Positions 6,463 through 11,285 of a stretch of DNA of 11,285 nt are shown here, one piece after another. The stretch comes from Opitutales bacterium (GTDB lineage: Bacteria; Verrucomicrobiota; Verrucomicrobiia; Opitutales; Intestinicryptomonadaceae). The stretch spans positions 1 to 11,285 of the forward strand of contig JAJXPD010000059.1 of NCBI GenBank assembly GCA_021641325.1, read 5' to 3'. The translations under genes were made by a program, and so were the position numbers. Under the pieces are notes generated by a model. That model worked only from the letters and a program-made list of their open reading frames with translations. It did no database searches and was not told the origin of the DNA. Within the stretch, counting starts at the first letter, position 1. The number at the start of each line of letters is the position of its first letter.

Positions 6463-9400
6463 ATGAAAAAATTGATTCCCATTTTCGCCGCGGTTCTTGC
6501 GGCTTCGTCGGCTTTCGCCGTCAGAAATTTGGAGGGTACGCTTTCGGGCATCACCTCCCCCTCCATTCTCAACCCCATAACTTCGTATTCCGACTACTGG
6601 GCAATCCCCGACGGCAAATCGTTTACGGTGGACGTTTCGTGGGAGCTTAAAAAGAACGTCAGCGGCGACCTTCTAAAAGCCCCGGGAACGCTGGTTGTAA
6701 ACGAGGGGCAGACTCTTACGCTCACTTCCGTTGTGAATCGCAATTCGGCGGAAGTTCCGTCGTTCGCGAAGGGCACTATCGACGGCGCGTTGGACATCAA
6801 AATGAGAAGCGCGGTCGTGACGTTCTCGAATGCGGACTTCACCGTAAACGGTTCGCTGAAAACCAACACAAAGACCTCTCTGCGAATCAAAAGCGGCACT
6901 CTCACGGTGTCCGACCAAGCCGAAAAAGGCTCGCTTATTTTGGACGGCGGCATTCAGGAGCGCGGCGTAAAGGGCGCGAACCCCAAGCTTGTCCTCAACG
7001 CCCCGTGGGCATTGGGCAATTCGGTAAACTCAAAGGGCGTTGTTTCGTACAATGCCGACGTTTCCATGATGATTAACAACGACTGCGGCGTGTTTACAAT
7101 AGAGCTCGGCGCGCCGCAGAGAATTAGAAACGTGGTTTTCGAAAAAAACAAAAATTCCGACCTGCGCTTCGCAATTACGGATTCGTCGGCAAGGCTGATT
7201 CTTGCGGACATTGCGCCAAGCAACGACAAAACGAGGCTCATAGATTCCACATCAAAGCAGTCAATCACGGTCGAAAATTTCAGAAACAACGCAATTTTCT
7301 TTACGGCGAACCTCACGTCGCGCTTTGCCGACGACAAAATCAAGGTGTCGGGCACGGGAAGCTCGGCTTCCAAATTCGGATATGTAGATGTTGTCGGCAC
7401 GACGGCTGCCGGGGCGAAAATTTCCAACTTCAAGCTCGTAAAAGGCACGACGACCGACGCCGACGGCAAGAGCGTAAGCGGCTGGTGGCTGAACTCCGAC
7501 TACACCGTTTCGACCGACCTCCCCGCGACGACCGGCGCGTACAAGGGCAGAAAAACGACCATGACTTTCGAGGCCAAGTCGCCCGTGGCAAACGCCAAAA
7601 CAACCTACGAATGGTACTGCAAAAAGAAAGGCGAATCCGAATTTGCGCCGCTCGGTAAAAACTCGAAATCGTACTCGTTTACGTTCGAAGAAACGATGGT
7701 CGGCGACCAGTACTACTGCGAGGCGACCGACGGCACGTTCACGGTGAAATCCACAACTACGACCGTCGCACTCGAAACGAACATCACTTTCCGCGAAGAC
7801 CTCCCCGCAGAGCTTGCGGTTGTCGAAAACCGCAAGGGCAAATTCGAGGTTTCGATTGACTCGCCGCTCGACAAGCCCGAAATTTCCTACAAATGGTACT
7901 GGAAGAAAAACGGATCGTCGGCGTTCGAACTCGTTGACGGCGACACCGACACCTACGAATTTACGTTTACCTCCGACATGGTAGGCGACCAGTACTACTG
8001 CGTGGCAACCGACGGCAAAAACACCAAAAAATCGTCGGTTGCTACAATCGCGCAAAAGCCCGCAATCGAAATAAACGCGAACCTCCCCGAAACGGCGGAA
8101 ACCTACGAAAAGAGCACCGTTGCGCTTTCGGTCGACGCCGTTTCCAACACCGGCTCGAAGCTTTCCTATGCTTGGTATTACAAGGCGAAGGGGGCGGCGG
8201 AATTCTCCAAAATTTCGGGTTCGAGCCGCACGCTCAAAGTCAAGGGGGCTATGAACCTCGACGGCGGCGAATACAAGTGCGTGCTTTCTAGCGCGGAATT
8301 CAAACTTGAAACGGCGGCGACAAAGCTCACCGTTAGGGAAATCCCCAGATTCACCGTTCAGCCCGTAAAATGCACGGTGTTCAGCGGCGGCAACGCAAAA
8401 TTCGAAGTTCAGGCTACTGGCTACGACCTCCAATACGTCTGGCAGTACTACGATGCCGTCTCGAAATCTTGGATTAACATCGACACCGAAACGTCGAATG
8501 AGCTTATCGTTTCCAAAGCCGAGTTCGAAAGAAACGGCATGAAGTACAGGTGCGCAATTTCGAACGGCGGCGAATCCAACATAACGTATTCGAAAGCCGC
8601 CACGATGGTCGTAAAACAGACCGCGCAGTACGACGAACAGCCCGAATCCACAACCGTGATTATCGGCAAAAACGCCAAGTTCGCGGTCAAGGCGTCGGGG
8701 GCTTCGCGCATATACTACAAGTGGGAATACTGCGAGCCGAAATCCTCCGTCTGGAAAGAGGTTTCGGGCGCGTCAAAGGCAAGCCTTTCCGTATCCAAGC
8801 CGACAAAGGCCATGGACGGCCGCAAATATAGGTGCTACATTCTAAACGGCGGACTGTCCGACTGGCTCGTTTCGGAAACAGCCACGCTTTCGGTCAACGA
8901 AAAGACCGTGCTTTCGGAAGTCTCCAAGCCCGCGTACGTCTTTGAAAACTCCTCCGTGGAGGTTTCCGTCAAGGCGCGGGCTGACACGTCCATTGTCTAC
9001 AAGTGGCAACGCTACGAGAACAAGGCGTGGGTAGACGAAACGGCGGAGGCTAAAATCGCCGCCGAAGAGTCCGTTTTGAAGCTCAACGTTGCGGGTTCTT
9101 CTCTGTCCGCGCCCACAAACTTCCGCTGCCTTGTTTGGAGCGGCAACGGCGAAAACGCGCCGGTATCGATTTCCAAAACGATAAGAATAACCCCATGCGC
9201 GCTCACGGCAATCGGGCTGACCTCCAAGAGCGTTCTCTGCGCGTTCGACGGCGCGGACGCGTCGCGGGCGGATTCGCTTTGCAGGGGCAAGTTCGCGGTC
9301 AAGGCTACGGGCTACGGCTCTATTAAGTACAAGTGGTTCTTCTCCGAAGACAACGGCAAAAACTGGAACGAAATCAACGGCGCGAAGTCGGCGGCATACA

Positions 9401-11127
9401 CCACCGAACGCCTTGTGGGTTCGGACTTCTCGCGCGTGTACAAGTGCGAGGCAACCAACCCCGCGGGCACGGTCAAGCTCGACGGAATCAAGGTAAAGCT
9501 CCTTAAACCGATGACGAACGCCGACGTTTCCAAAATCGCCGACATCACCTGCGCCAATACCGACTCCGTAAAGTTCGTCGCAAACACGACTTACGACAAC
9601 GACGGCATCAAGCTCACTTACAGGTGGTATGTTGACAGGAACGACGGCAAGGGCTTTGTAAAGGTAAACGGCAGCAAGAAGGAACTTGTGGTCTCGCGTC
9701 CGAACGTTTCGCTCAGCGGCGCAAAGTACAAGTGCCTTGTAGCCAACGCGGGCAACGCAGATGGCGAGTTCGCCGAATCCGCCGCCGCTACGCTCACTGT
9801 CATAGAGTCCGCCGTGATGAAAAAAGGCCCGCAGGCGGTGGTCTCCGTTAGCGGCACGACGTCGGAATTCTCGGTGTCCGCAACGGGAAGCAACCTCAAA
9901 TACATCTGGGAAATCCGCGACGCCGAAGGCAACGTGGTATTCACCACGGAAACCACAGAGCCTACGCTCTCCTACGAATTTACCGAAGCGCTCATCGGCG
10001 GAACGGTCTCGTGCAGCGTCCAGAGCCGCCTCGCCGACGGCACGGCAATCGGCACAATTTCGACAAAAACCGCAACGGTAAACGTTCAGGAGGCTGTCGG
10101 AATCTCCAAGATTCAAATCAAGGAGGAAGGCGGCTATTCGATGGACGTAAGCGCAAGCTCGGCGGGAGCTGCGACATTCCGCGCGTCGTACAAATTCCCG
10201 TTCTCGATTAACGTCGAGGCTACGGGCTACTCGCCGACATACCAGTGGTACGAAAGCGTAGACGGCGGCGCGTTTGCGGAAATCAGAAACGCGAAATCGA
10301 AATCCTACAAGCCGAACGTTTCGGAAAAAACGTGGGTTGTGGACGGCGTCAAGATTGCGCGGAAATCGTATTTCTGCACGGTCTCGAACAAAAACGGCAG
10401 CGTGGTTTCGGCGGTGAACACGCCCGTAATCAACGTCGTAATCGGCGAGGCTCTCGCGCCCGTTTCGATTGCGGGCACTGGCATTGTCTTCCGCGCCGAC
10501 GACGAAGAGGAGTACCCGACGCTCCACATGCTCTTCCAGGGCAGCGACGGTCTGAAAATCTTCGCAAGCAACATGGACCCGACAAAAACCTATGTGAAGT
10601 CGGCGTCGTACTGGTACAACAGGTCAAGCTCGATTACGGGCTACCTGAACTTCTCTTATACGACGGTTATCGACGGCAAAACCGAAACGAAGGAAATTAT
10701 CGGCGCGTTGGGATTCTCCGACGACGGCGCGACAACCGCTTCGTTTACGGACGACAAAACCGTCTACATAGGGACTGTCGAACAAATCGGCGGCGGTGTC
10801 GCCCCCGACAAAATGACCAAAGACTTCACTGCGGTTTCGACCGACGGACTTACTTACAAAGTGGTAATGAGGGGCGGCAAAAATTGCGACCTCACCGTTG
10901 ACGGCAAGACCGCAAGCTGCACATACTCCTACCTCCGAAGGCCGCAGTCTTGCGCGATATTCAAGGTGAACGGAAAGTTCTCGGACGGCTCGAAAATCGA
11001 CGTCGAATTCAACTTCTGCTTCGTTTCCGAAACATACGCGTCGGGCATAATCAACAAAAAATCTACAAGCGCAAGCGGAGAGTCGATTTCGAACACAAGC
11101 GAAATGGCGGCGGTGTTCGCCAAGTAG
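6463..11127 (+). CDS. Large secreted protein with ten bacterial Ig-like domains
   Basis: Secreted or surface protein of 1554 residues; function not recognised. The signal peptide ends A-F-A at residue 19, with signal peptidase I cleavage likely before V20. Residues 20-351 are beta-strand-rich (G-T-L-V-V, L-T-V-S, L-I-L-D-G-G patterns), like a beta-helix or passenger-type fold. Residues 352-1329 are ten Ig-like units of roughly 91-120 residues, each with a C-strand Trp in Y-x-W type context (W384, 478, 571, 660, 754, 848, 958, 1055, 1149, 1262) and an F-strand Cys mostly in Y-x-C (C419, 513, 606, 697, 791, 889, 995, 1091, 1184, 1305). Residues 1330-1554 are a non-Ig C-terminal region with four cysteines and no LPXTG, PEP-CTERM or transmembrane anchor. 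The ATG at 6463 starts the signal peptide exactly; an in-frame TTG at 6454 is less likely. No Shine-Dalgarno is visible. It sits between two terminators, so is probably monocistronic. Adhesin or extracellular matrix protein is a guess from domain style. Confidence 0.93.
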   Translation: MKKLIPIFAAVLAASSAFAVRNLEGTLSGITSPSILNPITSYSDYWAIPDGKSFTVDVSWELKKNVSGDLLKAPGTLVVNEGQTLTLTSVVNRNSAEVPSFAKGTIDGALDIKMRSAVVTFSNADFTVNGSLKTNTKTSLRIKSGTLTVSDQAEKGSLILDGGIQERGVKGANPKLVLNAPWALGNSVNSKGVVSYNADVSMMINNDCGVFTIELGAPQRIRNVVFEKNKNSDLRFAITDSSARLILADIAPSNDKTRLIDSTSKQSITVENFRNNAIFFTANLTSRFADDKIKVSGTGSSASKFGYVDVVGTTAAGAKISNFKLVKGTTTDADGKSVSGWWLNSDYTVSTDLPATTGAYKGRKTTMTFEAKSPVANAKTTYEWYCKKKGESEFAPLGKNSKSYSFTFEETMVGDQYYCEATDGTFTVKSTTTTVALETNITFREDLPAELAVVENRKGKFEVSIDSPLDKPEISYKWYWKKNGSSAFELVDGDTDTYEFTFTSDMVGDQYYCVATDGKNTKKSSVATIAQKPAIEINANLPETAETYEKSTVALSVDAVSNTGSKLSYAWYYKAKGAAEFSKISGSSRTLKVKGAMNLDGGEYKCVLSSAEFKLETAATKLTVREIPRFTVQPVKCTVFSGGNAKFEVQATGYDLQYVWQYYDAVSKSWINIDTETSNELIVSKAEFERNGMKYRCAISNGGESNITYSKAATMVVKQTAQYDEQPESTTVIIGKNAKFAVKASGASRIYYKWEYCEPKSSVWKEVSGASKASLSVSKPTKAMDGRKYRCYILNGGLSDWLVSETATLSVNEKTVLSEVSKPAYVFENSSVEVSVKARADTSIVYKWQRYENKAWVDETAEAKIAAEESVLKLNVAGSSLSAPTNFRCLVWSGNGENAPVSISKTIRITPCALTAIGLTSKSVLCAFDGADASRADSLCRGKFAVKATGYGSIKYKWFFSEDNGKNWNEINGAKSAAYTTERLVGSDFSRVYKCEATNPAGTVKLDGIKVKLLKPMTNADVSKIADITCANTDSVKFVANTTYDNDGIKLTYRWYVDRNDGKGFVKVNGSKKELVVSRPNVSLSGAKYKCLVANAGNADGEFAESAAATLTVIESAVMKKGPQAVVSVSGTTSEFSVSATGSNLKYIWEIRDAEGNVVFTTETTEPTLSYEFTEALIGGTVSCSVQSRLADGTAIGTISTKTATVNVQEAVGISKIQIKEEGGYSMDVSASSAGAATFRASYKFPFSINVEATGYSPTYQWYESVDGGAFAEIRNAKSKSYKPNVSEKTWVVDGVKIARKSYFCTVSNKNGSVVSAVNTPVINVVIGEALAPVSIAGTGIVFRADDEEEYPTLHMLFQGSDGLKIFASNMDPTKTYVKSASYWYNRSSSITGYLNFSYTTVIDGKTETKEIIGALGFSDDGATTASFTDDKTVYIGTVEQIGGGVAPDKMTKDFTAVSTDGLTYKVVMRGGKNCDLTVDGKTASCTYSYLRRPQSCAIFKVNGKFSDGSKIDVEFNFCFVSETYASGIINKKSTSASGESISNTSEMAAVFAK
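7516..10449 (+). repeat. Array of ten Ig-like domain repeats inside the large secreted protein
   Basis: Ten in-frame units, spaced by F-strand cysteine at 94, 93, 91, 94, 98, 106, 96, 93 and 121 residues. Each shows a B-strand F/V-x-V pattern, a C-strand Trp and an F-strand Cys. Units 1 and 2 are the closest pair: both contain M-V-G-D-Q-Y-Y-C and A-T-D-G, exactly 282 nt apart (7696 and 7978), and nearly identical strands before it (F-T-F). Units 4, 5 and 7 share K-F-x-V-x-A and K-Y-R-C or Y-K-C. The tenth unit is the longest, with an insertion before its F strand. Divergence is otherwise high, so most of the array is old. Confidence 0.85.
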
Positions 11128-11146
11128 CGCAGACTTTTTTGAAGAC

Positions 11147-11179
11147 AATCCGCCCGACAAAATCGGGCGGATTTTTTTT
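11147..11179 (+). terminator. Strong intrinsic terminator of the Ig-protein gene
   Basis: A perfect 11-bp stem, AATCCGCCCGA (11147-11157) with TCGGGCGGATT (11163-11173), loop CAAAA, and a run of eight Ts (11172-11179) of which the first two belong to the stem. It starts 19 nt after the stop codon. There is no matching T-tract on the opposite strand, so it acts on + transcripts. Confidence 0.93.
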
Positions 11180-11221
11180 GCGCGGCTTCGGCTTTTGGGG
11201 CGTTCCCGCTTTTGTTCGCCG

Positions 11222-11285
11222 CCGATTTTTCCGAATGGAAAATGCGGGGTAAATCGGGATTTTGCGCGCGGAAACATCTGTTGAC
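11222..11285 (+). promoter_or_regulatory. Probable upstream region of a gene beyond the right edge
   Basis: After the last terminator there is no coding signal. The stretch contains the small palindrome TTTTCC-GAAT-GGAAAA (11227-11242), overlapping wider arms CCGATTT (11222-11228) and AAATCGG (11251-11257). The window ends on TTGAC (11281-11285), which could be a -35 box cut by the window edge. All of this is tentative. Confidence 0.2.

Noticed and set aside
8842..10527. Open reading frame of 561 codons on the minus strand opposite the Ig-protein gene
   Set aside because: It is fully antisense to a confirmed gene, its translation is Arg/His/Val-rich without any domain, and it exists because the sense codon bias removes stops on the other strand. 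The same holds for the minus-strand frames at 2460-3662, 3795-4700 and 7261-8433.
6463..11127. Autotransporter or sortase-anchored protein
   Set aside because: The C-terminus has no beta-barrel pattern, LPXTG motif, PEP-CTERM motif or final hydrophobic helix.
1..11285. tRNA, rRNA, riboswitch, CRISPR array, insertion sequence or phage genes
   Set aside because: I saw no cloverleaf, conserved rRNA segment, regularly spaced short DNA repeats, transposase motifs or terminal inverted repeats. The window is almost entirely filled by four genes, and the gaps are explained by regulatory sequence.

Overview
The window holds two transcription units, both on the + strand. The first is a complete three-gene tripartite efflux operon of the RND (resistance-nodulation-division) type: a lipoprotein periplasmic adaptor, a proton-driven inner-membrane RND permease and a TolC/OprM-type outer-membrane channel lipoprotein. 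The second is one very large gene for a secreted protein of about 1554 residues, built from a beta-rich N-terminal region, ten immunoglobulin-like domains and an unrecognised C-terminal region. No RNA gene, mobile element, CRISPR array or phage gene is visible.

The efflux system and outer-membrane lipoprotein indicate a Gram-negative (diderm) bacterium. Moderately high GC, giant secreted proteins with arrays of Ig-like domains and AT-rich promoter islands would fit the Verrucomicrobiota (for example gut Opitutales relatives) or a neighbouring PVC lineage. This is inference from protein style; no taxonomic marker gene is present.

Layout. 1-190: left edge and leader of the efflux operon, with a weak promoter candidate and a striking 11-bp interrupted palindrome directly before the Shine-Dalgarno sequence. 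191-1441: adaptor. 1458-4724: permease, starting 16 nt after the adaptor stop. 4729-6246: outer-membrane channel, starting 4 nt after the permease stop. 6247-6462: intergenic region with a clean intrinsic terminator (6336-6361), then a TTGACA box and an AT-rich leader without a Shine-Dalgarno sequence. 6463-11127: the Ig-repeat protein. 11147-11179: a strong intrinsic terminator. 11180-11285: start of another intergenic region, ending on a TTGAC that could be the -35 box of a gene outside the window.

How the genes work together: adaptor, permease and channel should assemble into one envelope-spanning pump exporting small molecules (drugs, bile-type detergents or metabolites; the substrate cannot be read from sequence). 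A single permease gene implies a homotrimer, unlike the two-permease MdtBC arrangement it otherwise resembles. The Ig protein is insulated from the operon by a terminator and appears to be an independent surface or secreted protein, perhaps an adhesin or matrix protein. I see no strong sign of a new multi-gene system. The most unusual items are the operon leader palindrome, an insertion in the permease docking domain, and an Ig array in which every F-strand cysteine lacks its usual B-strand partner.
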